From positions 1 to 35,480 of the forward strand of contig CALCHR010000156.1 in the NCBI GenBank assembly GCA_937901185.1: DNA of 35,480 nucleotides. Direction: 5' to 3'. The number at the start of each line of letters is the position of its first letter. Within the stretch, counting starts at the first letter, position 1. The stretch comes from an uncultured Bacteroidales bacterium (GTDB lineage Bacteria; Bacteroidota; Bacteroidia; Bacteroidales; Bacteroidaceae). Of the stretch, positions 17,029 through 24,854 are shown in pieces. A program made the position numbers and the translations under genes. Under the pieces are notes generated by a model, which was not told the DNA's origin, did no database searches, and saw nothing but the letters and a program-made list of their open reading frames with translations.

Positions 17029-19359
17029 ATGCTTAAGAAAACTTTTATTATTGCAGCTATTGGCTTTTTTCTTGCCGGTCTGCATTCAGAGGCAAAAGAC
17101 ATAAATATTGTCCCCATGCCTCAGCATGTTGAGGTTGGTTCTGGTAGTTTTACTTTGACTGCAGGAACAAAAATCTTTGCCAAAGGAGAAGGTGCTACAG
17201 AAGTGGCAAATATGTTTGTAGAAAAAATCCGTAAGTCTTCCGGTTTTTCTTTACAGCAAGGAAAGAAAGCAGGTAAAGGGACTGTGGCTTTTGTGATAAA
17301 TGCAAAAATTAAAGGGAATGAGGCTTATAAACTTTCTGTAAGTAAGGACGCTATTCTCTGTGAAGCTTCCACCTCTGCTGGTTTGTTCTATGCGATGCAG
17401 AGCCTTCTTCAGTTATTGCCTCCTGAGGTGGAAAGCACAGTGCTCAATGGTAAAATTGCTGGTTGGGAAGTTCCTGTTGTAGAGGTTGAAGATGCTCCCC
17501 GTTTTGCATATCGTGGCGTACACCTTGATCCATGTCGTCATTTTCAGGACGTAGAGACTGTGAAGCGTCAGATAGACCTTATGGCCTCTTATAAGATTAA
17601 TCACATGCATTGGCATCTCACAGAAGACCAAGGCTGGCGTATTGAGATAAAGAAATATCCGAAACTTACCTCTGTAGGTGCGCGCCGTGTTGAGGGTGAT
17701 GGAAGTATCCATGCTGGTTATTATACGCAGGACGAGATTCGTGATGTCGTAGAATATGCTCGCCAACGTCATGTGGCTGTAGTTCCGGAATTGGAAATCC
17801 CCGGACATGAGTTAGCTGCCATTGCCGCTTATCCTGAACTTTCTTGTACAGAAGAACCTATTACTCCGCGTATCATTTGGGGTGTAGAAGACATTGTGAT
17901 GTGTCCTGGTAAGGAAAAAATGTTCCAATTTATGCAGGATGTCATTGATGAAATGGTAGAACTCTTCCCTTACGAACTTTTCCATATCGGAGGCGATGAA
18001 AGTCCTCGTGGTGAATGGGAAAAATGTCCTAATTGCCAGAAACGCATCAAGGAACTTGGTTATAAGGATGAGCCTCGCAGACCGAAAGAAGCACAGTTGC
18101 AGAGCTATGTAGTTGGTCGTATCGGAGAATATTTGGCAAAGAAAGGCCGTCGCATTATAGGATGGGATGAAATTCTTGAAGGTGGAAATCTGGACACTAC
18201 AGCCATTGTGATGTCTTGGCGTGGAGAAGAAGGAGGTATTGTTGCAGCTAAAGCAGGTCACCCCGTATTGATGACTCCTTCTAGCCATGGTTTCTATTTT
18301 GACCACTATCAAGCAGATCCTTTTACTGAGCCTACAGCTATTGGTGGCTATGCTCCTATTGACAAGGTTTATGCCTATGATCCTGTACCTGTAGAGTTGC
18401 GCGGTTCTGGTAAAGAGCACCTCGTGATGGGTGTACAAGGAAACAGCTGGAGCGAATATATTATTAATTCTTCTATCCTCGAAGCCCGTCTTTATCCCAG
18501 AGTGTTAGCACTTGCAGAAGTGGCCTGGACTCAGCCCGAGCACAAGTCTTTTGCAGACTTCTCTCGCCGTCTTGATGGAGATGCAGCTTTGCGTTTGCAT
18601 GCTCGTGGCGTTAATTTCTTTATTCCACAACCGGAACAGCCTGGTGGTTCATGTGATAAACTTGCTTTTACAGATCAGCTTGATTTGACTCTTACTACAC
18701 CGCGTCAACTTCCTATTTTATATACATTGGATGGCACTACACCTTGCGCTCTTTCTCCCAGATATGTAGAGCCGTTGAAACTTACCTCTTCAGCTACAGT
18801 GAAAACTGCAACGCTGTTACCTTGTGGCTTGATGAGCCCGGTTCGCACTATCCAAGTTCGTAAGATGCCTTTGGCTCCGGCTGTAGCACAAAAAGAAACG
18901 GTAAAGCCTGGTTTGATGCTTAGCATCAATTGGGGCACTTATCAACAGCCTGCCGATGTTCCGGCTACTCCTGATGTGGCAGATAGTCTTATCCATAAGA
19001 TTGAGACATTGCGTACACTTACTTATGTGCCCAATAGCATTCGTAATGTAAAACATTATGCCGCTACAGCAGAAGGATATATAGATGTCCCCGAAGATGG
19101 TGTTTATGAATTTACCACAAACAACCATCGTCTCTGGATTGATGGTACTCTCTTGGTAGACAATTCTTCTTTGTTGATACCCAAACTAACAAAGAGCAAT
19201 GAGCAAGTGGCTTTGTCTAAAGGCTTACACAAAATAAAAGTGCTCTTTATGGGTGGCATTTGGAATGGCTGGCCTACTTATTGGGATGACGCGGCAGTTA
19301 AGATGCGTAAAGGTTCTGGTGAATGGAAAGTTGTTGATCAAGAGATGCTTTTCTATTGA
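17029..19359 (+). CDS. Secreted family GH20 beta-N-acetylhexosaminidase
   Basis: The 776-residue enzyme removes terminal N-acetylglucosamine or N-acetylgalactosamine from glycans. A signal peptide (about 1-22) sends it to the periplasm or surface. Residues about 25-145 are the GH20 N-terminal domain, and about 150-510 the catalytic barrel with HIGGDES (catalytic D323-E324), HWHLTEDQGWR and the substrate tryptophans around WGVED and VQGNSWSEYI. A chitobiase C-terminal domain (about 545-625, ILYTLDGTTP) and a PA14-like domain (about 660-775, GVYEFTTNNHRLWIDGTLLV) follow and may bind sugar. Family length is normal. No SusC/SusD pair is nearby, so it is not in a visible polysaccharide-utilisation locus. 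It ends in a strong palindromic terminator. Confidence 0.95.
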   Translation: MLKKTFIIAAIGFFLAGLHSEAKDINIVPMPQHVEVGSGSFTLTAGTKIFAKGEGATEVANMFVEKIRKSSGFSLQQGKKAGKGTVAFVINAKIKGNEAYKLSVSKDAILCEASTSAGLFYAMQSLLQLLPPEVESTVLNGKIAGWEVPVVEVEDAPRFAYRGVHLDPCRHFQDVETVKRQIDLMASYKINHMHWHLTEDQGWRIEIKKYPKLTSVGARRVEGDGSIHAGYYTQDEIRDVVEYARQRHVAVVPELEIPGHELAAIAAYPELSCTEEPITPRIIWGVEDIVMCPGKEKMFQFMQDVIDEMVELFPYELFHIGGDESPRGEWEKCPNCQKRIKELGYKDEPRRPKEAQLQSYVVGRIGEYLAKKGRRIIGWDEILEGGNLDTTAIVMSWRGEEGGIVAAKAGHPVLMTPSSHGFYFDHYQADPFTEPTAIGGYAPIDKVYAYDPVPVELRGSGKEHLVMGVQGNSWSEYIINSSILEARLYPRVLALAEVAWTQPEHKSFADFSRRLDGDAALRLHARGVNFFIPQPEQPGGSCDKLAFTDQLDLTLTTPRQLPILYTLDGTTPCALSPRYVEPLKLTSSATVKTATLLPCGLMSPVRTIQVRKMPLAPAVAQKETVKPGLMLSINWGTYQQPADVPATPDVADSLIHKIETLRTLTYVPNSIRNVKHYAATAEGYIDVPEDGVYEFTTNNHRLWIDGTLLVDNSSLLIPKLTKSNEQVALSKGLHKIKVLFMGGIWNGWPTYWDDAAVKMRKGSGEWKVVDQEMLFY

Positions 19360-19388
19360 TACTAGAGATTAGTAATAATTATTGTGTT

Positions 19389-19420
19389 AAAAATCAATCC
19401 GCATGCGGATTGATTTTTTT
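19389..19420. terminator. Palindromic terminator after the hexosaminidase gene
   Basis: A perfect 15-bp palindrome centred on CCGCATGCGG with A and T runs at its edges lies about 30 bases after the stop codon. It is symmetric, so it can work in both directions. Confidence 0.88.
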
Positions 19421-19713
19421 GTATGGCTATTTTTGTAATAGAAAAACTTTTCCTAACTTTGGCACGGCGATATCATATCGCTTATACATTTTAGAATAAT
19501 TTGCTCAATAGCCTTCAGAATCACCACCTCAGAAAGTTGAGAGCAAACACAATACATATTGAGAGTATGTACTATAAGTGCAGGCTCTACCAATTGTATT
19601 GTGGTTTGTGGTGAACCTTGAAGGCGTTGGCGAAAGTCTGCGCTTTTCTTTTTATAGTTAGTGCAGATATATGAATTAAGGCAATATTGCACAAAACTAT
19701 AAAACAAAAAAAT
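19421..19713 (+). promoter_or_regulatory. Promoter and long leader before the small lipoprotein
   Basis: TAACTTTG at 19454-19461 fits the -7 consensus, followed at once by a perfect palindrome GCGATATCATATCGC (19467-19481) at the likely transcription start. The next 230 bases hold no plausible plus-strand gene. An open frame on the minus strand here is not convincing. A leader this long may carry a regulatory RNA element, or it is degraded DNA. Confidence 0.4.
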
Positions 19714-19794
19714 ATGAGAAATGTAAAATTAATCTTGTCACTACTCAGTGTTATTTTCTTAAGTTCTTGTGTGGTAACGCAAGTAAGGCTATAA
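19714..19794 (+). pseudogene. Tiny lipoprotein, probably frameshifted
   Basis: Twenty-six codons encode a clear lipoprotein signal peptide (MRNVKLILSLLSVIFLSSC, lipobox C19) and then stop after VVTQVRL. If one base were added near 19778, the reading would continue as TASKAITVNGE and stop at 19811, just three bases before the next gene's ATG. Either it is a real very short lipoprotein, or a frameshifted one. It is the first element of the HEPN-like cluster. Confidence 0.5.
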
Positions 19795-19814
19795 CTGTAA
19801 ATGGAGAATAAATT

Positions 19815-20405
19815 ATGGCGATTTCTAAAGGAAGAAATGAATTACAAGCAAGCATTGGGGATACTAGAATCATACTAGAATCTCTAGCGATAGATATAGA
19901 TTCTTATTATAGAGGTAAAATAATTAATATTGAGAATCATATTAAAAATATTAAAGAAAGTAATCCCAATGAAGAGTTTGAAATTCTTCAAAGTATTACA
20001 AATACGCATAAACAAGAACTCGAAATTTATGAAGAATTTCACAGAGTAGCATTAGAGGCGTTGTTAGTGAAAGTATTTTCCTATGCAGAAAGACATTTTG
20101 AAATCCTATTGTCTCGACTTTCATACAATAGAAATAAAGTGACAAGGGAATACTCAAAAGATAGGCAAACAACGAATGGCATTTCTGATATAGAGAAATA
20201 TTTTTACATTCTAAAGAAGTATAAAAAAATAAGCATAGTTGAAATTTCTGATATATGGAAAGATTATAATGTATTTCATTTATTAAGGAATGATATAGTA
20301 CATCGAAAAATATATAATAACTCAATTGATATTGATTATATAAAAATTAACCTTGCTCAAATTTTTCAATTGCTAATAACTATAGAAACAGAAACTCGGC
20401 AATAA
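19815..20405 (+). CDS. Unknown protein with a HEPN-like R-x4-H motif
   Basis: The 196-residue protein is mostly helical and AT-rich. Near the C-terminus LLRNDIVHRKI gives R158-N159-D160-I161-V162-H163, the R-x4-6-H motif (with a polar residue after Arg) that marks HEPN RNases of toxin, CRISPR and abortive-infection systems. Helices with heptad-like charge (about 35-75) and EALLVKVFSYAERHFEILLS (about 81-100) could form the rest of the four-helix HEPN bundle, as in RiboL-PSP or MAE_28990-type HEPN proteins. No antitoxin-like partner of the MNT type is beside it; the neighbours are a lipoprotein start and an exported protein. The start follows GGAGAATAAATT. HEPN membership is an inference from one motif and helix content; nuclease activity is untested. 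Confidence 0.65.
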   Translation: MAISKGRNELQASIGDTRIILESLAIDIDSYYRGKIINIENHIKNIKESNPNEEFEILQSITNTHKQELEIYEEFHRVALEALLVKVFSYAERHFEILLSRLSYNRNKVTREYSKDRQTTNGISDIEKYFYILKKYKKISIVEISDIWKDYNVFHLLRNDIVHRKIYNNSIDIDYIKINLAQIFQLLITIETETRQ

Positions 20406-20420
20406 AATATTTATAATTAT

Positions 20421-20831
20421 ATGAACTACATTAAACTTTTTATCATAAGTGTATTGTTGATTTTTAGTATCAATGCGTTTGCGCAAACAAAAAATACGTT
20501 AATTTTAAAATCTCATCATCCTAATGACAAGAACACTGTAATAAGGATATGGAAAACGCCAAAGAATGACTATGTAATAAGAACTTCATATGGTAATGAA
20601 ACTGATGATTTTGACCAAGAAAAATTATATCAGTTTCAAAAGAAAGTCGAATATGATGGGTTTTCTAAACGAGTGATATTTAAAGCCTCTGATGAACGTT
20701 TTTATGTTATTGCTCACGTAGATGGAGAATATGCTTTAGTCTATGGATTCTATTCAGAAGCACTAAAGGACATTGTATCGGTTTCATATATCATTGATTA
20801 TATAAATAAAAAAGTGTTTAATGAACTTTAA
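20421..20831 (+). CDS. Small exported protein of unknown function
   Basis: The 136-residue product has a signal peptide (MNYIKLFIISVLLIFSINAFAQ, cleavage after NAFA) and a mature domain of about 115 residues, probably beta-rich (TLILKSHHP, TVIRIWKTP, DYVIRTSYG, RFYVIAHVDGEYALVYGF). There is no lipobox cysteine. No family is recognised. It starts 15 bases after the HEPN-like gene on the same strand and shares its AT-rich codon use, so the two probably form one transcript. Such a periplasmic partner for a cytoplasmic HEPN-like protein is unusual. Confidence 0.75.
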   Translation: MNYIKLFIISVLLIFSINAFAQTKNTLILKSHHPNDKNTVIRIWKTPKNDYVIRTSYGNETDDFDQEKLYQFQKKVEYDGFSKRVIFKASDERFYVIAHVDGEYALVYGFYSEALKDIVSVSYIIDYINKKVFNEL

Positions 20832-21008
20832 TCTTTTAGATTAGAATAATACATTCTTTCTATTGTTTGTTATATTGGGGATGTTACTTAATATGCACGC
20901 ATACCATCGCTGAGGCTAGCTTGTGATTGTATGCCAAATTACGCCCTTTGATGGCTTGACTGATACGCTGTTGGGTGTCATTTTAATTTATGAAATTATT
21001 CTCGTATT

Positions 21009-21042
21009 ATTAACGTGAGTTCGATAAAGAACTCACGTTAAT
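21009..21042. repeat. Perfect 14-bp inverted repeat with 6-base loop
   Basis: Arms ATTAACGTGAGTTC (21009-21022) and GAACTCACGTTAAT (21029-21042) are fully complementary around GATAAA. There is no T run, so it is not a typical terminator. It directly adjoins the start-less gene fragment, so it could mark an old insertion or recombination point. Confidence 0.85.
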
Positions 21043-21231
21043 GTTAGAGTAAAGAAAGTTTCAAATGAGAAAACTTATGTTGAAGTAAATTTAAGTAACA
21101 TTGTGGGCTATCCTTACTATTCATATCTTAATACATTAACTTTCCAAAAAGATGTTATTAAAGGTCGTGAGCCAATAGATGCTCGCTCTACAGGCTTCTT
21201 TGAAAAAGAACTATTAAATATCTTTAAGTAA
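21028..21231 (+). pseudogene. 3' gene fragment without a start
   Basis: Sixty-seven codons are open from a stop at 21025 to TAA at 21229-21231, with no Met, GTG or TTG start in a good context. The translation (for example GYPYYSYLNTLTFQKDVIKG, DARSTGFFEKELLNIF) has normal protein composition, so it is probably the tail of a lost gene. Family not recognised. Confidence 0.4.
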
Positions 21232-21282
21232 TAGGTATAAATTATAGCCCCCAAAAAAGGTTACAGTTTTATTGTGATTTTT

Positions 21283-21365
21283 CGGTAGCTACTAGGTGAA
21301 TCTAGTAGTTACCGAATTTTTCTTAGTAGTTACCGAAATTTACCTAGCTTTTACCGAAGAAATGG
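21283..21365 (+). repeat. Hairpin plus three 21-bp tandem units with TTACCGAA
   Basis: Arms 21283-21295 (CGGTAGCTACTAG) and 21302-21314 pair with one wobble. The right arm begins a tandem series: units at 21303, 21324 and 21345, each 21 bp and each carrying TTACCGAA at the same place. Two helical turns per unit would put the sites on one face of the DNA. Confidence 0.8.
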
Positions 21366-21491
21366 TTGAGAATGAGTGTTGATTTTCAGTTGGTTGTAAA
21401 TTGTATTTATCTGTCCTTTATAAGGTATGTAGAGCGGCTATTGTAAAAAATAAGTTTCTGGTATGTATTATAAGAACTTCAATTGCTTTTA

Positions 21492-21574
21492 GTAACATGG
21501 CTTGTTACTTCAAGTAACGCGGCTTGTTATTGTTGGTAACTTCTCATGTTACTTGGAGTAACAAATGATGTTAC
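21492..21574. repeat. Four palindromes GTAAC-N7-GTTAC at 22-bp spacing
   Basis: Units start at 21492, 21514, 21536 and 21558, exactly 22 bp apart. Each is 17 bp; the first is GTAACATGGCTTGTTAC, and the second ends in GTTAT. The first and fourth have 7-bp arms when flanks are counted. The five-base spacers are unrelated. The array ends 90 bp before the -7 box of the serine palmitoyltransferase gene. The same palindrome starts repeat copies A and B. Confidence 0.85.
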
Positions 21575-21663
21575 TAGATCTATCTATGGGATAAAATTTT
21601 CACATTTATTTCTATAATGAGCATTTTTTATGGTAAGTATGACACACTTTTTAAGGAATTGTG

Positions 21664-21671
21664 TATCTTTG
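21664..21671 (+). promoter_or_regulatory. -7 box for serine palmitoyltransferase
   Basis: TATCTTTG matches the consensus exactly and would give a leader of about 37 bases before ATG 21714. It makes the GTG at 21690 possible but unneeded. No clear -33 TTTG. Confidence 0.6.
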
Positions 21672-21713
21672 CTGAAAATTTAGAGCATTGTGCTTAATGA
21701 AGGATTAACTACT

Positions 21714-22901
21714 ATGGGTTTATTACAAAACAAATTGGCAAAATATACCCTCCCACAACAGTATATGGAAATGGGGGTATATCCATATTTTAGAGAGATT
21801 GATGGTAAGCAAGGTACAGAAGTAGATATGGGCGGACATAAAGTGCTCATGTTTGGTTCTAATGCGTATACCGGATTGACAGGCGATGAAAGAGTAATCA
21901 ATGCTGGTATTGAAGCTTTGAAAAAGTATGGTGCAGGTTGTGCCGGTTCGCGCTTTTTGAATGGTACGCTTGACTTGCATGTTCAGCTTGAGAAAGAGTT
22001 GGCTGAATTTGTAGGTAAAGACGAGGCTCTTTGTTTCTCTACAGGATTTAGCGTAAATGCCGGTGTGATAGCTTGTTTGACCGGTCGTGAGGACTACATT
22101 ATTTGCGATGACCGTGACCATGCTTCTATTGTAGATGGTCGCAGATTGTCTTTCTCTACACTTTTGAAGTATAAGCACAATGATATGGAAGACCTGGAGC
22201 GCCAGTTGCAGAAATGTGCTCCTGAGGCTGTAAAACTTATCGTTGTGGATGGCGTCTTCTCTATGGAAGGCGATTTGGCCAACCTTCCGGAAATTGTGAA
22301 GTTGAAGCATAAGTATAATGCAACGCTGATGGTAGACGAAGCTCATGGTGTTGGCGTATTTGGACGTAACGGCCGAGGCGTTTGTGACCATTTCGGTTTG
22401 ACAGACGAGGTGGATTTGATTATGGGTACATTCTCAAAATCACTGGCTTCGATTGGTGGTTTTATTGCTGCTGATAAAACAATCATCAACTGGTTGCGCC
22501 ATAACTGTCGTACATATATATTCTCAGCATCCAATGCTCCTGCAGCTACAGCCGCTGCAAGAGAAGCTTTGCATATCTTGCAACAAGAACCTGAGCGTAT
22601 CCAAGCTTTGTGGGACGTGACAAACTATGCGCTGAAGCGTTTCAAGGAAGAAGGTTTTGAGATTGGTGATACTGAGTCGCCTATTATTCCGCTCTATGTA
22701 CGTGACCCGGAGAAGACATTTATAGCTACGGCCAAAGCTTTTGAAGAAGGTGTATTTATCAATCCGGTGATTCCTCCGGCTTGTGCTCCGCAAGATACCT
22801 TGGTGCGTTTTGCGCTAATGGCAAACCATACTAAAGAACAGGTAGATAGAGCTGTGACCGGTTTGTTGAAAGTATTCAAAGAATTGGAGATTATAAAATA
22901 G
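21714..22901 (+). CDS. spt: Serine palmitoyltransferase (alpha-oxoamine synthase family)
   Basis: The 395-residue PLP enzyme condenses L-serine with a long-chain acyl-CoA to 3-ketosphinganine, the first step of Bacteroides sphingolipid synthesis. Motifs: GSNAYTGLTGDERV (substrate loop), CAGSRFLNGT, the DEAHGVGVFG cofactor motif, and TFSKSLASIGGF with the Schiff-base lysine K242. MGLLQNKLAKYTLPQQYMEM continuing to GVYPYFREI is the usual N-terminus of the Bacteroides enzyme, so ATG 21714 is preferred to GTG 21690. 2-Amino-3-ketobutyrate ligase is the close alternative, but the YPYFREI and TYIFSASNAP segments fit the sphingolipid enzyme. It is monocistronic, with its own promoter and terminator, and preceded by the palindrome array. 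Confidence 0.88.
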   Translation: MGLLQNKLAKYTLPQQYMEMGVYPYFREIDGKQGTEVDMGGHKVLMFGSNAYTGLTGDERVINAGIEALKKYGAGCAGSRFLNGTLDLHVQLEKELAEFVGKDEALCFSTGFSVNAGVIACLTGREDYIICDDRDHASIVDGRRLSFSTLLKYKHNDMEDLERQLQKCAPEAVKLIVVDGVFSMEGDLANLPEIVKLKHKYNATLMVDEAHGVGVFGRNGRGVCDHFGLTDEVDLIMGTFSKSLASIGGFIAADKTIINWLRHNCRTYIFSASNAPAATAAAREALHILQQEPERIQALWDVTNYALKRFKEEGFEIGDTESPIIPLYVRDPEKTFIATAKAFEEGVFINPVIPPACAPQDTLVRFALMANHTKEQVDRAVTGLLKVFKELEIIK

Positions 22902-22926
22902 GCTCATCTCTATTTGGAAGGGATAT

Positions 22927-22977
22927 AAAAATAAATCTCGGCAGTTTACTAAGTGTAGCTGCCGAGATTTATTTTTT
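22927..22977. terminator. Bidirectional terminator between spt and pyrD
   Basis: A perfect stem of about 17 bp (22927-22944 with 22959-22977) has a 14-base loop and A/T runs on both sides. It separates two converging genes. Confidence 0.9.
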
Positions 22978-22990
22978 GAGGTATGTGTCG

Positions 22991-23899
22991 CTATTTTATG
23001 ACGCCGATAATGTCATGAATGTCCTTGACACCATGCGCATCAAGCCATTCATTGATTCCATCAATTACTTTTATGGTAACTGTGGGGTCTATAAAATTGG
23101 CTGTGCCTATTTCTATGGCTGTGGCACCTACCATTAAGAATTCAATGGCGTCTGTAGCATTCATAATTCCTCCAAGGCCAACAATGGGAATATTGACAGC
23201 CTTGGCCACTTGCCATACCATGCGCAGAGCAACCGGCTTGACGGCGGGACCGGACAAACCGCCGGTACCAATGCTTAGACGAGAACGGCGGCGCTCTATA
23301 TCTATAGACATACCCATCAAAGTGTTGATGAGAGATACGCTATCTGCACCTTCTGCTTCAACGGCACGTGCTATATCAGCTATGTTTGTTACATTGGGAG
23401 ATAGCTTAACTATAAGTGTTTTATGGTAGGCCTGTCGTACTGCTTTAACTACAGCTGCAGCACCTTCACAGGTGACGCCAAATGCCATACCTCCGTTTTT
23501 TACATTGGGGCAGGATATATTTAACTCTATGGCGGGAATCTCAGGCAGAGCATCAATCATTGCAGCACATTCCGCATAATCTTCAGGTGCAGAACCTGAT
23601 ACGTTGACAATCATGTTTGTATCTAGGTCTTTAATCTGTGGATAGATATTTTCACAGAAATAGGCTGCGCCTTTATTTTGTAAGCCTACGCAGTTGAGCA
23701 TTCCGGATGCGGTTTCGGCCATGCGAGGGTAGTCGTTTCCTTCGCGGGGGTAGAGTGTGGTACCTTTAACGATGATGCCACCAAGACGGTTGAGGTCGAT
23801 GAGATCTTGAAACTCCAAACCATAACCAAAAGTTCCGGAAGCGGTCATAACCGGATTCTTGAGTTCTAGAGAGCCTATATTGACATTAAGTTGTGCCAT
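22991..23899 (-). CDS. pyrD: Dihydroorotate dehydrogenase, class 1B catalytic subunit
   Basis: The 302-residue TIM-barrel flavoprotein oxidises dihydroorotate to orotate in the fourth step of pyrimidine synthesis. The catalytic cysteine is C130 in NISCPNVKNGG, the same position as Cys130 of Lactococcus PyrDB, which marks the NAD-linked class 1B rather than the membrane class 2. FMN-site motifs include NPVMTASGTFGYG, KGTTLYPREGN and GLGGIMNATDAIEFLMVGA. The next gene upstream, pyrK, supplies the electron-transfer subunit after a 42-base gap, as expected for the PyrDB2-PyrK2 complex. Length is normal. Confidence 0.95.
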   Translation of the reverse strand: MAQLNVNIGSLELKNPVMTASGTFGYGLEFQDLIDLNRLGGIIVKGTTLYPREGNDYPRMAETASGMLNCVGLQNKGAAYFCENIYPQIKDLDTNMIVNVSGSAPEDYAECAAMIDALPEIPAIELNISCPNVKNGGMAFGVTCEGAAAVVKAVRQAYHKTLIVKLSPNVTNIADIARAVEAEGADSVSLINTLMGMSIDIERRRSRLSIGTGGLSGPAVKPVALRMVWQVAKAVNIPIVGLGGIMNATDAIEFLMVGATAIEIGTANFIDPTVTIKVIDGINEWLDAHGVKDIHDIIGVIK

Positions 23900-23941
23900 G
23901 TGGATACTGTTTTTTATTTATAGAATATAGCTTACTTGTTG

Positions 23942-24718
23942 TTATTCCCAGCCAAGTCTTTCTATGTTAAACACTGGACCTTCTTTGCATACACACAAGT
24001 TACCCTCTGTTGTTTTTTCAACACAGCATAAACATGCGCCTAAACCACAGGCCATCATATTTTCAAGTGAGGCTTCGCAAGGTGTGTTTTTTTCTTTTGC
24101 CAAATGAGCCACAGCCAACATCATAGGTTTAGGCCCGCATGTGGCAATACTATCAAACTTTTCTTCATTCCATATAGCATGGTGGGTTACAAAACCTTTT
24201 GTGCCATGAGAACCATCTTCTGTAGTGGTTAATACACGACCATATTTTTCAAAGTCTGATAGTTGTAGCAAATCAGTAGCTTTTCTACCTCCTAATAAAA
24301 AAGTAGGGTGATGACCAACTTCTGCTAATAATTTACCATAATATAATAAAGGCGCTGTGCCTACGCCACCTCCGATAAGTAATAAATTCTTACCTTCTCC
24401 CTTAGGCATAGTAAAGCCATTACCTAGGGGGTAAAGGCAATTCAATTTTTCAGCAACAGCAAGTTCTGCTAAAAGGCGAGTGCCTTCTCCTACAACATGC
24501 ACAAGCAACCATAACTCGTTGGTTGTGTAGTCTACAAAGTTTACAGAGATAGGGCGGCGCAAAAAAGTTGTAGGTGAATTGTCTATGCGAATTTCAACAA
24601 ATTGTCCAGGAGCGATAGGGGGGAGTTCTCCTTCTAATGGTGATAGTTTAATCAAAGCATAATCCGGCCTTGGATGCTCTATGCTTTTAACCATAAGGTC
24701 AGAAAGGAATTTTTTCAT
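23942..24718 (-). CDS. pyrK: Dihydroorotate dehydrogenase electron-transfer subunit
   Basis: The 258-residue partner of PyrD passes electrons from its FMN to NAD+. A ferredoxin-reductase-type FAD domain (RRPISVNFVD near 54-63), an NAD-binding stretch (GGGVGTAPLLYYGKLL, about 117-132) and a C-terminal [2Fe-2S] region (CEASLENMMACGLGACLCCV and a later NLCVCKEG) are in the expected order. All cluster cysteines appear present. It is first in a two-gene operon with pyrD. A TAACTTTG -7 box lies about 56 bases upstream, in the region shared with divergent cutC. Confidence 0.95.
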   Translation of the reverse strand: MKKFLSDLMVKSIEHPRPDYALIKLSPLEGELPPIAPGQFVEIRIDNSPTTFLRRPISVNFVDYTTNELWLLVHVVGEGTRLLAELAVAEKLNCLYPLGNGFTMPKGEGKNLLLIGGGVGTAPLLYYGKLLAEVGHHPTFLLGGRKATDLLQLSDFEKYGRVLTTTEDGSHGTKGFVTHHAIWNEEKFDSIATCGPKPMMLAVAHLAKEKNTPCEASLENMMACGLGACLCCVEKTTEGNLCVCKEGPVFNIERLGWE

Positions 24719-24773
24719 ATTCTGTTATAATGGATTTTATTAGATTCAGAAGATTAATTATTAGACTACGCTA

Positions 24774-24781
24774 CAAAGTTA
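24774..24781 (-). promoter_or_regulatory. -7 box for pyrK-pyrD
   Basis: On the minus strand TAACTTTG fits the consensus exactly, 56 bases before the pyrK ATG. The -33 element is unclear. Confidence 0.55.
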
Positions 24782-24824
24782 ATAAATTCCCAAGAATGGA
24801 AAGCTTAATATGAATATTTGTTGC

Positions 24825-24832
24825 TATATTCG
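24825..24832 (+). promoter_or_regulatory. Possible -7 box for cutC-uvrB
   Basis: TATATTCG matches TAnnTTTG with one mismatch and lies 23 bases before the cutC ATG. Weak on its own. Confidence 0.35.
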
Positions 24833-24854
24833 CTGACTGAAAAAATAAGAAACG

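Larger units (their letters stand above)
20832..21663. other. Gene-free region with gene debris and three repeat structures
   Basis: About 830 bases without an intact gene. On the minus strand a 33-codon open stretch (20884-20982) has no start. On the plus strand a 67-codon stretch (21028-21231) has no start. Three separate repeat structures follow (listed on their own). The rest, about 21366-21490, shows nothing recognisable. The region looks like a site of repeated insertion and decay. Confidence 0.6.

Noticed and set aside
19453..19707. 84-residue open frame on the minus strand before the small lipoprotein
   Set aside because: It has no start context, lies over a plus-strand promoter and palindrome, and its translation shows no domain or signal; probably chance.
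21492..21574. Short CRISPR array
   Set aside because: Units are 17-bp palindromes with only 5-bp spacers and variable cores, and no cas genes are present.
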